NCBI GenBank assembly: GCA_947259225.1
Contig: CAMYLK010000003.1
Location: 124,001-188,000 of the forward strand
From: an uncultured Desulfobulbaceae bacterium
GTDB taxonomy: Bacteria; Desulfobacterota; Desulfobulbia; Desulfobulbales; Desulfobulbaceae
Direction of reading: 5' to 3'
DNA length: 64,000 nt
A program made the translations under genes and the position numbers. Of the stretch, positions 27,006 through 35,307 are shown in pieces; within the stretch, counting starts at the first letter, position 1, and each line of letters begins with the position of its first letter. The notes under the pieces are model-generated. The model searched no databases. It saw only the letters and a list, made by a program, of their open reading frames with translations, and had not been told where the DNA came from.

Positions 27006-27261
27006 TCAAGCCCTCTTTAATAATATGAATCTTTCCTATATATGCCTATGCAAATAATATATGCTACATAGTACTTTGTCAAAAAAACTTCTTTGCAAGA
27101 CTGTGCTGAGATGCATGTTAAGATAGGCCAATTCTCAACTGGTTATGTTTATTTAATGCAAACAATAAAGCCGAACATACAAAATGATTAACTTTCATAA
27201 ATTACAGAATAATGGTGCTTAACAGAAAAGTGATTCATCCCATCCGGACTGAATTGCCGGT

Positions 27262-27507
27262 TTAAGCGGCAATCTCGTTCTTCATTTTTTCAAAATCTTC
27301 CCGGTTTATTTCTCCTCGGGCATACCGGAACCTGAGTATATCAAGAGGGGTCTCACTGTCAGCAGCTTTTGAGCTGAATATTGCTTTCAATAACTTCACT
27401 CCCAAAAAAACAACCAGTATCCAGAAAACAATCTGCCAGAAACCAGAAAATAAACCAGGCCCGCAGAACCAGTTATTTATATGTTCATAAGATAAATACG
27501 GCGACAT
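27262..27507 (-). CDS. SHOCT-domain small membrane protein
   Basis: This 81-residue protein has one membrane helix (about residues 23-45) and a C-terminal SHOCT motif, LDILRFRYARGEINREDFEKMK. SHOCT segments are short oligomerisation or targeting modules found at the ends of many bacterial proteins. A clear AGGAG site lies upstream of ATG 27507. It lies 26 bp after the permease gene and is likely the last gene of the ArsR-controlled operon. Confidence 0.85.
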   Translation of the reverse strand: MSPYLSYEHINNWFCGPGLFSGFWQIVFWILVVFLGVKLLKAIFSSKAADSETPLDILRFRYARGEINREDFEKMKNEIAA

Positions 27508-27533
27508 ACAATTTCTCCTATTAATAAAAAATG

Positions 27534-28736
27534 TTATCCTTGATGATGTTTCCCATGTTCACAACTCAAATCACCCGCTATATGAGATGCTGGGGTAACA
27601 ACTTTTTTTCTTTCAATTGAGCACGACAATGAAGAACAGCCACAATCATCTTGTTGGGGAGAAAATTTTTCCCTGATCATTGTTAAAAGTTGACCTGCCG
27701 ACAAAAACAATATGAGAACAGTCGCGGCTGTCTTGAGCCACAGCGGGGTGATTTCCGCGGCCTGGCCAATAACAGCCTGGGGAGAAATATTGAGCAATGA
27801 ATAGAGTTTATCAACCCCCAAGCCGCAAAGCACACTGACCACTGCAATAGAAAGCAGGTATCGTGCAGTGGATCTTTTCCCGAGTATGCCGGTTAATACA
27901 GAGAGCGACGCGATGTTAGTTGCCGGACCGACCAGCAGGAATACCAGAGCAGCACCGGGGCTGACTCCTTTCAGGATAAAGGCTGCTGCAATTGGAGTTG
28001 AGGCCGTTGCACATATATAAAGTGGTATACCTATGACAAGCATAAGCAACATCGAAGAAATACCACCGCCAAGATACGTATAAAAGAATTCATCAGGAAG
28101 CAGGACGGAAATTATCCCGGCCAGTAAAACACCTATAAAAAATGATAGCGCCAGGTCACTCCAAAGTTCGGTAAATGCATACCGAACCCCCACAGTGACC
28201 TTCTCTCTGAAACTGTGATGCTGGCGATGCTCATCAGTGGAGCATTCGCTGCCGTCACAGCAGTTATCCTCCTGACAGCTCTTGTCAACCTCGAGTTTGT
28301 CCTGTTCTTTGGGTGGATTGATAAGGTTCTCCGCAGAACCGGCAACAAACGCTGATACAAAAGCGGACAGCGGCCTGAAAACAGTCATTATAGGATCAAG
28401 CAATGCCCAGGAAATGGATATTGAGTCCACTCCGGATTCAGGGGTTGAGATCAGAAAAGCAGTTGTAGCTCCATTGTTTGCCCCCTGTTTTTTGAGTGAT
28501 GCTGCCGCCGGCAGAACACCGCAGGAACATAGAGGGATAGGAATGCCGAAAAGTGCCGCCTTGAAAACCGATCGAAAACGTCCCTTACCAAGATGAGATG
28601 CCACATAAGCAGGTGACAGAAAAACCTTGAGTAAACCGCCGACCAGCAATCCAAAAATGATATAGATGGACGCATCCTGCAACATGTGCCAGGAAGCAGA
28701 CATCACGTCAGTTGTAAATGAAATTAATTCCTGCAT
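27534..28736 (-). CDS. UPF0718/SO_0444-type metal(loid) permease
   Basis: This 400-residue inner-membrane permease has eight to ten hydrophobic segments and the family's CSCGVLPAAASLKKQGA and TPESGVDSISISW motifs. The central loop (about 145-180) is rich in Cys and His (CQEDNCCDGSEC, DEHRQHH), and the C-terminal tail adds CGCSSLSC and a His cluster. The family exports Cu/Zn (SO_0444) or organoarsenicals (ArsP). The Cys/His loops suit soft-metal binding. It starts 7 bp after the ArsR gene, so it is under that regulator. The exact metal is not known. Confidence 0.86.
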   Translation of the reverse strand: MQELISFTTDVMSASWHMLQDASIYIIFGLLVGGLLKVFLSPAYVASHLGKGRFRSVFKAALFGIPIPLCSCGVLPAAASLKKQGANNGATTAFLISTPESGVDSISISWALLDPIMTVFRPLSAFVSAFVAGSAENLINPPKEQDKLEVDKSCQEDNCCDGSECSTDEHRQHHSFREKVTVGVRYAFTELWSDLALSFFIGVLLAGIISVLLPDEFFYTYLGGGISSMLLMLVIGIPLYICATASTPIAAAFILKGVSPGAALVFLLVGPATNIASLSVLTGILGKRSTARYLLSIAVVSVLCGLGVDKLYSLLNISPQAVIGQAAEITPLWLKTAATVLILFLSAGQLLTMIREKFSPQQDDCGCSSLSCSIERKKVVTPASHIAGDLSCEHGKHHQG

Positions 28737-28742
28737 ACAGTG

Positions 28743-29114
28743 TTATTCCCTGATATGAACCAGGGCCAGTGTAACCAGCTGACTGACATGATTATCATCA
28801 AGCCGGTAATAGAGTATCGGTCCCTGTCTCCTGTTGGTAACCAGGTGGAGCTGCCTCAACAACCGAAGTTGATGGCTGACAGCCGACTCGGTTATTTCCA
28901 GGAAAGCTGCAAGATCACAAACACACATTTCCCCTTTCTCCAGGGCCATGATTATGCGTAATCGAGTCAAATCACCCAATGCTTTAAAAAGCTGAGCGAG
29001 TTTGACACCCTCCTCTTCACTTAATGCTGTTTTTCTTGCCCCCTCTATCCTATCCTCGTGGATACAACGGAATTGACAGAGATCCTCAGCTGAACCTTGA
29101 ATATCCTTATCCAT
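28743..29114 (-). CDS. ArsR/SmtB-family metalloregulator
   Basis: This 123-residue repressor has a winged HTH with LEITESAVSHQLRLLRQL as the recognition helix. A CVCDL motif lies in the helix before it, which is the alpha-3 As(III)/soft-metal site of ArsR-type sensors. Further Cys are near the N-terminus (CQFRCIHED). It should repress its own operon with the permease and SHOCT genes and release the DNA when metal binds. The start ATG 29114 sits 3 bp from a 46-bp palindromic operator; no strong ribosome site is visible. Confidence 0.92.
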   Translation of the reverse strand: MDKDIQGSAEDLCQFRCIHEDRIEGARKTALSEEEGVKLAQLFKALGDLTRLRIIMALEKGEMCVCDLAAFLEITESAVSHQLRLLRQLHLVTNRRQGPILYYRLDDNHVSQLVTLALVHIRE

Positions 29115-29116
29115 AT

Positions 29117-29162
29117 CTTATGTTTTAGTATATGAGCATATGTTCATATACTAAAACATAAG
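29117..29162. promoter_or_regulatory. 46-bp ArsR-family operator
   Basis: An inverted repeat of 23+23 bases, centred at 29139/29140, has a single mismatch. Its core, TATATGAGCATATGTTCATATA, cut here to TATGAGCATATGTTCATA, is the 12-2-12 type used by ArsR/SmtB repressors. The outer arms TCTTATGTTTTAG and CTAAAACATAAGA extend it. It lies 3 bp before the ArsR start codon. Confidence 0.88.
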
Positions 29163-29250
29163 GCCAAAAAATCAACTTATTTATCTTTCCTGCTACGCAA
29201 AGGGAACAACCTGAATTCAAGGGAAGGAACAAATCATGCAGAAACAATGA

Positions 29251-29278
29251 ACTACCCCGCCGCAAGCGACGGGGTAGT
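29251..29278. repeat. GC-rich palindrome, REP-like
   Basis: ACTACCCCG pairs with CGGGGTAGT around a short inner stem, giving a strong hairpin with no U-tract. It resembles the dispersed palindromes of REP type; a similar one lies at 30286-30323 on the other side of the NosL gene. Confidence 0.5.
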
Positions 29279-29303
29279 AGACCCGAGCTACGCAATAAAA
29301 GAT

Positions 29304-29379
29304 AGCGTTCTCCAGATGGTTATTCACATTTCCTCAACAGTAAGCCGACTGATGAGTAAATATCCATCCGGAGAACGCT
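29304..29379. repeat. 76-base structured inverted repeat with conserved apical hairpin
   Basis: AGCGTTCTCC (29304-29313) pairs perfectly with GGAGAACGCT (29370-29379). The stem continues inwards as an imperfect duplex (GATGG-TTATTCAC with GTAAATATCCATC). The apical part holds CAACAGTAAGCCGACTGA (29335-29352), which itself folds as CAGT-AAGCCG-ACTG and is repeated exactly at 37942-37959. It may be a structured RNA or a small mobile repeat. The rest of 29163-29667 shows no gene. Confidence 0.5.
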
Positions 29380-29667
29380 GGAAGAAAGAGAACTGTCCAT
29401 TCTATATCGCATGAATATCAATTTGAAAATATGGCAAATTGTCGCACCATAGATCAAAAGAAAAACCTGTTACCCATCCGTTCGAAAACGGTAATTCAAC
29501 AAATTGATATCATTATATTTTTTTAGCAACACCAACTTGCTCCCCCTCCATGCCTGCGACAATTTGCCACACAGACTTTATGCTATTCCTATGATATTTT
29601 AGAAACATTGTAATTTTTATCCATTGACTCTGTTCAGCGACAAATAAGAAATAAAGGAGAATAAACT

Positions 29668-30222
29668 ATGTATTCACATCACCTCTCAAAAATTATCAAA
29701 ATTTTCTCTATTGGATCGTTCCTGGTTGGTACAATGCTGATGTACCAGGCCGCTGTTGCTACCCAGGAAACACCTCAGATAATACCCGATGACCTCTCCT
29801 GCGGGAAATGCGGGATGTTCCCGGCCCGCTACCCCCAATGGCAGTCCCAGATAATATTTACTGACGGAACTATGAGCGCCTTTGACGGCTGCAAGTGCAT
29901 GTTTGGTTTTATTTACAATATAAGCAAATTTGATGCGGCCCACAGTAAACATGATATTGCAAATATCTGGGTACGCGATTTCAACTCCGGTGAATGGCTT
30001 GACGCCACTTCTGCCAGCTTTGTCATTGGAAGTGATGTGATGGGTCCAATGGGCAAGGAACTAATCCCCTTCCTGGAGCAGAATGCAGCAGAGACATTCC
30101 AGAAAGAACATGGAGGTCACCTGGCAAAGTATGATGTAATTACCATGGAGACCCTGAAGCCGCTCATGGGTAAAATGCATATGAAGGGGGAAATGAAAAT
30201 GGAAGGTCACATGATGAAATAA
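29668..30222 (+). CDS. NosL-like protein with Met/His-rich tail
   Basis: This 184-residue secreted protein of the NosL family has a signal anchor or peptide (about residues 8-31) and the conserved CGKCGMF motif (C45, C48, M50), then PARYPQW and FTDGTMSAFDGCKCMFGF. In nos clusters NosL is a Cu(I) lipoprotein that helps fill NosZ. Here it lacks a lipobox, and no nosZ is present. The C-terminal 18 residues have eight Met or His (MHMKGEMKMEGHMMK), a Cu(I)-type tail not usual in NosL. The ribosome site AAGGAG is strong. It is followed by the RegB/RegA genes in the same direction. Confidence 0.88.
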   Translation: MYSHHLSKIIKIFSIGSFLVGTMLMYQAAVATQETPQIIPDDLSCGKCGMFPARYPQWQSQIIFTDGTMSAFDGCKCMFGFIYNISKFDAAHSKHDIANIWVRDFNSGEWLDATSASFVIGSDVMGPMGKELIPFLEQNAAETFQKEHGGHLAKYDVITMETLKPLMGKMHMKGEMKMEGHMMK

Positions 30223-30285
30223 CTTATCGCGTGTAAATAACAAAACCCCTCATTATTTCTGACAGTTTCAATACTGCCCACTGCT

Positions 30286-30323
30286 ATTACTCCCCGCCTC
30301 GTGCTCGACCGGGGCGGGGTAAT
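30286..30323. repeat. GC-rich palindrome, REP-like
   Basis: ATTA (30286-30289) and CCCCGCC (30292-30298) pair with GGCGGGG (30313-30319) and TAAT (30320-30323) around a 14-base loop, with a two-base bulge. It has no U-tract. It resembles the palindrome at 29251-29278; the two flank the NosL gene. Confidence 0.5.
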
Positions 30324-30469
30324 TCCAGGTGAACAGTCCAATCTGCCTATTTGCCCTCAAGTTGTTTTATATGGTTCTATAAGAAGAACGTAGTAATGGC
30401 CCGGCTCGTATGATAAATTTACACAATACCAGAAAGTAAAAAGCGTGTTTCTCTTAACAAAGGACGATT

Positions 30470-31831
30470 TTGCAGACCGGGAAAAAATTTAATATCCTGA
30501 TCGAAAGTATCGGTAAAGATAAAGTTCAATCAAGCATTGCTTTCTCCCGGTTGCTACTTCTCAGATGGGGGGCCCTGGCATGCCAGTCTTTCATTGTACT
30601 GGCAGTTATATTCCTCACTGAAATAAAACCGCCCCTCTTAATCATTTTCGTTATCATTTTCTTTGGGGCAGGGAGTAATCTTTGCTTTCACCACATTTTT
30701 CTAAAGAAAAACAGAATTATACCCGGCTGGCTGTTTGCCCAGGTCATGTCCCTTGATATTCTGCTACTTACCGTCCTGCTCTATTATACAGGCGGGGCAA
30801 TGAATCCCTTTACTTTTCTTTTCCTCATCCATGCGTGTCTGGGGGCCATCCTGATGCGTCCGTTCTGGGCATGGTCGCTGGCCTTTTATACTATAAGCTG
30901 TTACGGCATCCTTTTTTTCCTGCCGGAGCCAGCTATCACCTCCGAACTTGTCACACAGGAAGGCCCGAAAATTATCTGCCAGGTAAACCCCGATGATATG
31001 CACAGCCAAATGTCCCTCCACCTGCAGGGAATGTGGTTTGCTTTCGCCATCACTGTTTTTTTTGTCGTTTTCTTTGTTAACAAGATCCAGAAAGACCTGG
31101 AAGATCATCTGAAAACCGTTTCAGCCCTTGAGATTGAAAAGACCAAAAGTGAAAAACTTGCCTCCCTTGCCACCCTTGCCGCCGGAGCGGCCCATGAGTT
31201 TTCAACACCGCTTGCTACAATCGCTATTGCGTCAGGCGAGATGCTTGACACAATGGAGGATGAGGAAACCAACCCCGAGCTCATTTCTGACACAAAACTC
31301 ATCAGGACGCAGGTCGAAAGGTGCCGTGAAATTCTTTATCAGATGTCTGCTGATGCGGGAGAGCATCTGGCTGAAGCACTTAGAGATTTCACCATAGAAG
31401 AATTATTCAGTGAAGTTCTTGCATTATTTCCGGAAGATAAACTCCGGCAGATAAGGGTTGAATGTGAGCTGAAACAATTTTCCATTCGAATGCCGTTCCG
31501 TACCTTGAAACGTATCATCAGGGGGCTCATAAAGAATGCTCTCGACGCTTCTGGTCCTGATCATCCGGTATTTGTATCATGCAAAAAAGACGAAGGGTTT
31601 CTCCAGATTAAAATTCGTGATCTGGGAACGGGTATGGATAAAGAAACTCTTTCAAGAGCAATTGAACCTTTCTTTACAACCAAGGATATCGGAAAAGGAC
31701 TGGGGCTCGGTCTTTTTCTTGCTGAATCGGCAGCCGAACGTTTTGGTGGAACGCTCAAACTGTCCTCCTCGCCGGGGAGTGGAACTACTGCTGTTATCAG
31801 TTTTTCCTTAAAACAGATTAAGAGTATCTGA
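30470..31831 (+). CDS. regB: RegB/PrrB-like redox sensor histidine kinase
   Basis: This 453-residue kinase has five or six membrane helices (residues about 25-205) and the RegB quinone-box GGAMNPF at 108-114, which in RegB senses the ubiquinone pool. The H-box is AAGAAHEFSTPLATIA with phospho-His at residue 242. The ATPase domain follows with the N-box LIKNALDAS, GTGMD and KGLGLGLFL. It should phosphorylate the RegA-like protein downstream. TTG 30470 is chosen as start because AGGA lies 6 bases before; no earlier ATG fits. In anaerobic sulfur bacteria it may sense the menaquinone pool instead. Confidence 0.9.
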   Translation: MQTGKKFNILIESIGKDKVQSSIAFSRLLLLRWGALACQSFIVLAVIFLTEIKPPLLIIFVIIFFGAGSNLCFHHIFLKKNRIIPGWLFAQVMSLDILLLTVLLYYTGGAMNPFTFLFLIHACLGAILMRPFWAWSLAFYTISCYGILFFLPEPAITSELVTQEGPKIICQVNPDDMHSQMSLHLQGMWFAFAITVFFVVFFVNKIQKDLEDHLKTVSALEIEKTKSEKLASLATLAAGAAHEFSTPLATIAIASGEMLDTMEDEETNPELISDTKLIRTQVERCREILYQMSADAGEHLAEALRDFTIEELFSEVLALFPEDKLRQIRVECELKQFSIRMPFRTLKRIIRGLIKNALDASGPDHPVFVSCKKDEGFLQIKIRDLGTGMDKETLSRAIEPFFTTKDIGKGLGLGLFLAESAAERFGGTLKLSSSPGSGTTAVISFSLKQIKSI

Positions 31832-31879
31832 TCTTTATGGTACAATAATTCAAATTATTCATTGAATAAAAAAATACCT

Positions 31880-32416
31880 ATGACGACGACAATCCTCATT
31901 GTTGATGATGAAAATTTTTTCCGCGAACGGCTGGGACGAGCCTTCGATAAAAGAAATTACAAGGTATACCTTGCGGCCGACTATAACGAAGCCATGCAAA
32001 TCGTTGAAAAAGACAGGCCGGACTTGGGGGTAGTCGACCTTCGCATGCCCGGCAAGTCGGGACTGGAATTAATAAAGGACGCTCTTGCCATCCATCCCGA
32101 CATGCGGATTGTCGTTTTAACCGGGTACGGAAGCATAGCAACTGCAACTGATGCGGTAAAACTTGGTGCCGTTTCATTCCTGCCCAAGCCTGCAGATGTT
32201 GATGATATCATTACTGCGTTTACCATGACAACCGACCTGGAAATTCCTGAACCGGAAAAAGACTTTCAAGCTCCATCGCTTGCAAGAATGGAGTGGGAAC
32301 ATATCAACAGGGTCCTGCATGACTGTAAAGGGAACATTTCAGCTGCTGCAAAAAAACTCGGCCTGCACCGCAGAACTCTGCAGCGCAAATTGAACAAATA
32401 TCCTCCGGACAATTAA
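31880..32416 (+). CDS. regA: RegA/PrrA-like response regulator
   Basis: This 178-residue regulator has a receiver domain (residues 1-120; phospho-Asp D53 in VVDLRMPG, the Thr of VVLTGYG, and Lys of FLPKP) and a Fis-type HTH at the C-terminus (WEHINRVLHDCKGNISAAAKKLGLHRRTLQRKL, of which GNISAAAKKLGLHRRTLQ is the recognition part). The RegA family controls redox-related genes. ATG 31880 starts the receiver fold; a TTG six codons upstream is an alternative. It is 48 bp after regB and convergent with the membrane-protein operon, whose last gene ends 1 bp away. Confidence 0.9.
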   Translation: MTTTILIVDDENFFRERLGRAFDKRNYKVYLAADYNEAMQIVEKDRPDLGVVDLRMPGKSGLELIKDALAIHPDMRIVVLTGYGSIATATDAVKLGAVSFLPKPADVDDIITAFTMTTDLEIPEPEKDFQAPSLARMEWEHINRVLHDCKGNISAAAKKLGLHRRTLQRKLNKYPPDN

Positions 32417-33424
32417 TCATCCCTCACCGCCAATGGCCATGTACCTGAAAAAATGATAGGACGACAGGACTGTAAAAACGGTCAGTGTTACCAGGGCCAC
32501 CTTCACAGCAGTTAACTGGAAACGAGATACCACTCCCCTCAACCCCTCTATTTTTTTCAGGGGTTCGACAATCACTGTACTCATACCGAAAAAAGCGCCT
32601 ATAAGCAGTGCAGCGTAAACCATAAAACCGATATAATGGTATTCCGGCTTCAGGATGCAAAAAGGACACTTGTGAAAAGGCATGGCGTAGATATATGGCG
32701 AAAAAACCGTCGTTGTCACCATCAGGGCAAGCAGAAAATACCAGAGCCAGAAGCTGCTGAACACAAGCCCGACCCATGGGCGCCATTTCATAATCAGGAA
32801 TACACCTGCAAGTATTATTGCCAGTGTTGTTGCGTAAAACAGGCTGATACTCATCTCATGGGTAAACCCTGACAGCAGGTTGGTCCCCTTCCCGGTTGAA
32901 TCGCCAAAGACAACCGCACAGCAGGATGTAATAATATCCGGTTTCAAACCCCCGATATATATCATAACCAGAGAGATATCCAGTATGAGAAGAGGAAGGA
33001 GAAGAAGCAGGTAGAGGTACTTCATCCGCACCAGGGGATAACTCTCAGAACGAATGTCAATCTGGTGCAGGACTATCCAGAAACCGTAAAAAAATACAGC
33101 GCCAATCTTGACGAGCAGTGCCGGCACTCCGAAATCATTTGCCAGCAGGCTGCCGGTGGCACACATGGCCCCTGCTATGGAATTACTGAAATAGTCTGCT
33201 GCAAGGACAAAAACCATCAAAGAAATAATCTGGACTGCCAGGGCGTATTCAACCAGGGTGGATGTCAGCCAGATTTCGTTTTCCAACTGAATCTGGCGGT
33301 TTGCATCACTTTCAGGGTCCCAGAAGAGTAAAACCCGGACACCACTCCGTGATGCAAGTACCATGAGAAAAAGGACGACCAGATTGCAAATGACAAGTGC
33401 AATACTCCAGGAGTTAAGAAACAT
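32417..33424 (-). CDS. polytopic membrane protein with CPFC motif
   Basis: This 335-residue inner-membrane protein has about nine predicted helices. I do not recognise a family. It has a possible redox pair in HKCPFCILK near residue 250, plus SCCAV and MCATGS in other loops. A C-P-x-C pair in a membrane protein hints at thiol-disulfide exchange with a periplasmic partner such as the TlpA-like protein in this operon. It is the last gene of the minus-strand operon that starts at 37480, and its start overlaps the ABC ATPase gene by 11 bp. Confidence 0.75.
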   Translation of the reverse strand: MFLNSWSIALVICNLVVLFLMVLASRSGVRVLLFWDPESDANRQIQLENEIWLTSTLVEYALAVQIISLMVFVLAADYFSNSIAGAMCATGSLLANDFGVPALLVKIGAVFFYGFWIVLHQIDIRSESYPLVRMKYLYLLLLLPLLILDISLVMIYIGGLKPDIITSCCAVVFGDSTGKGTNLLSGFTHEMSISLFYATTLAIILAGVFLIMKWRPWVGLVFSSFWLWYFLLALMVTTTVFSPYIYAMPFHKCPFCILKPEYHYIGFMVYAALLIGAFFGMSTVIVEPLKKIEGLRGVVSRFQLTAVKVALVTLTVFTVLSSYHFFRYMAIGGEG

Positions 33425-34091
33425 GGATGCGCCCGTCTTTTATATCAATAATCCTGCCGATTGAGGAATGTTTAGTGACCAAGGGATCATGTGAAGTGAT
33501 AATGATGGTTTTGCCGGCTGATTTCAAAGCCGCCATCATGGACATGAATTCTTCACTTAACCGGCTGTCAAGATGGGCTGTTGGTTCGTCTGCGAGGATA
33601 AGAGGAGGATCATTTATAAGTGCCCTTGCTATGGCGACCCTCTGCAGCTCTCCTCCTGATATCTGTCCGGCAGGAAAATTCTGGCGGTGAGTGATGGAAA
33701 AACGTTCCATCAGCTTCTCGGCCTTTTCCCTCATCTGAGCTGGAGGAATACCAAGCGGTATAAGAGGCAGGGTTATATTATCCCGGACGTTCAGCGCGGG
33801 AAGTATGTTAAATTTCTGAAAAATGAAACCGATATTGCGTCTTCTGTGCAGGGTCATGAATCTGTCCGGCAAGCGCGACAACTGTTTGCCAGCTATTGCC
33901 ACTCGTCCACTGGTGGGCTGAAAAACACAACCGATGATCGACAACAGGGTACTCTTACCGGAACCGCTTGCCCCGCGCAGGCAGACCATGCTGTTACTCT
34001 CCACCTGCAGGTTGACAGAATCCAGGGCAACTACCTCGTTGACCTGGTCCTGGTTATAAATTTTTGTTACTTCGTCAAGTTCGATCAACAT
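33414..34091 (-). CDS. ABC transporter ATP-binding protein, MacB/LolD-like
   Basis: This 225-residue ATPase has Walker A GASGSGKST (about residue 40), the Q-loop, the signature ISGGELQRVAIARAL, Walker B LILADEPTAHLD and the switch His in SHDPL. It fits the MacB/LolD/FtsE group that works with FtsX-type permeases and couples ATP to periplasmic events. The start ATG 34091 follows AGGG; a GTG three codons upstream is the alternative. The permease gene lies directly upstream (20 bp), so they are likely partners. Confidence 0.9.
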   Translation of the reverse strand: MLIELDEVTKIYNQDQVNEVVALDSVNLQVESNSMVCLRGASGSGKSTLLSIIGCVFQPTSGRVAIAGKQLSRLPDRFMTLHRRRNIGFIFQKFNILPALNVRDNITLPLIPLGIPPAQMREKAEKLMERFSITHRQNFPAGQISGGELQRVAIARALINDPPLILADEPTAHLDSRLSEEFMSMMAALKSAGKTIIITSHDPLVTKHSSIGRIIDIKDGRIHVS

Positions 34092-34110
34092 GCAGAACAC
34101 CCTGAAAACA

Positions 34111-35307
34111 CTACATACCGCTTAATGCTGAATCAGCCGGCACACTGGCACTTCGCCAAGCGGGAATAACTGTTGCAGCAAGGTAAGGTAGCACTGAAAA
34201 GCAAAAAATCAGCAGAAAATTAGTAACCATCAGTGACGGTATCAGGCTGAAAGAAGGATAAATAACAGACCAGCCGACCAGAACCGGCCTGAAAAGGGAT
34301 GCCTCGAAAAAGGCGACGTGAATATAAGCCAGTGTACAGCCTACGACAAATGCAAAACCGGATACAAGGAATCCCTCCCAGAACCGAATAGCGATAATAT
34401 CCGTTGTTTCCCACCCGAGTATTTTTAATACGCTGATTTCACGTTTTTCCTCCGGTGAAAGGCCGGATGCTTTGTCCCAGGCCAAAATGACAAAGGAAGT
34501 TAAGGCGGCAAGCAGGCATACCGATGCAAATCCGCTGCGCCAACCGAAAACCACCTGATACGTCTTGCTTATCTGTGACCTTGTCAGCACGCGTGTATCG
34601 GGCAGGACTGTTGCAATCTTCTTTGCGATAGTGGAAACCTCGGACAGGTTTGCCACGTAAACACAAAGATCGGTCGCCATACTTGCAGAAATATTGAACA
34701 GGTTCCTTGCATCGTTAATATTCAATACGACAAGGTCGTTTGTCAGGATATCAGTGTCCGGTTTAAATACCCCTGTTATTTCAAAGGACACCTGTGAAAG
34801 ATCAGGACGGAACAGGGATAGCAACCTGCCCCCTTTTTCCTCCACAATCTTTTTTACCGACCTCCCAACCACTGCGCCTCCGCCCGTATCCGGACTTGGC
34901 ATACTTCCCTCTGCAAGGGTAAGTTTGAGCTTGTCTCCCAGGGGCATTCGGCGAGAATCAATGCCCATGACGGTATAATTTGCACCTTGAACCTCATCAA
35001 AATAATATCCCCATACCCTGGGTACGATTTCCCTTATGCCAAAGATACCTGAAAGCTTCTCGGCATAGTTGACCGGCACTCCAACCTGCCTTCCGGCAGA
35101 CATTTTTTGTACGGTAATTTCCGGTGCACTTCTGAGAGCAAGAGCTGCTGTTTCAGTCAAGGCCTGTGTAACCATCTGAAAAGAGGCGATAAGAAAAATT
35201 ACCCCGGTGAAGACAACCAGCACACTTATATTCTTCATTTTCCTGCGCCAGAGTGACGATAGAGAATAGTCTAGGATATTGAGGTGTTTGGTAAGTCCTC
35301 CTGTCAT
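34111..35307 (-). CDS. FtsX/MacB-type ABC permease
   Basis: This 398-residue permease has an N-terminal helix (about residues 25-48), a large periplasmic domain (about 50-265) and three C-terminal helices (about 268-290, 312-340 and 360-385). This is the MacB/LolC/FtsX plan of mechanotransmission transporters, which move lipoproteins or act on periplasmic partners. EEKREISVLKILGWETTDI between the last helices is the coupling segment to the ATPase. The start overlaps the preceding small gene by 4 bp. Confidence 0.88.
   Translation of the reverse strand: MTGGLTKHLNILDYSLSSLWRRKMKNISVLVVFTGVIFLIASFQMVTQALTETAALALRSAPEITVQKMSAGRQVGVPVNYAEKLSGIFGIREIVPRVWGYYFDEVQGANYTVMGIDSRRMPLGDKLKLTLAEGSMPSPDTGGGAVVGRSVKKIVEEKGGRLLSLFRPDLSQVSFEITGVFKPDTDILTNDLVVLNINDARNLFNISASMATDLCVYVANLSEVSTIAKKIATVLPDTRVLTRSQISKTYQVVFGWRSGFASVCLLAALTSFVILAWDKASGLSPEEKREISVLKILGWETTDIIAIRFWEGFLVSGFAFVVGCTLAYIHVAFFEASLFRPVLVGWSVIYPSFSLIPSLMVTNFLLIFCFSVLPYLAATVIPAWRSASVPADSALSGM

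Noticed and set aside
29348-29379. CTGATGAG, which looks like a hammerhead ribozyme core
   Set aside because: No stem II followed by GAAA and no cleavage-site partner could be formed, and the second copy of the element has CTGACG instead.
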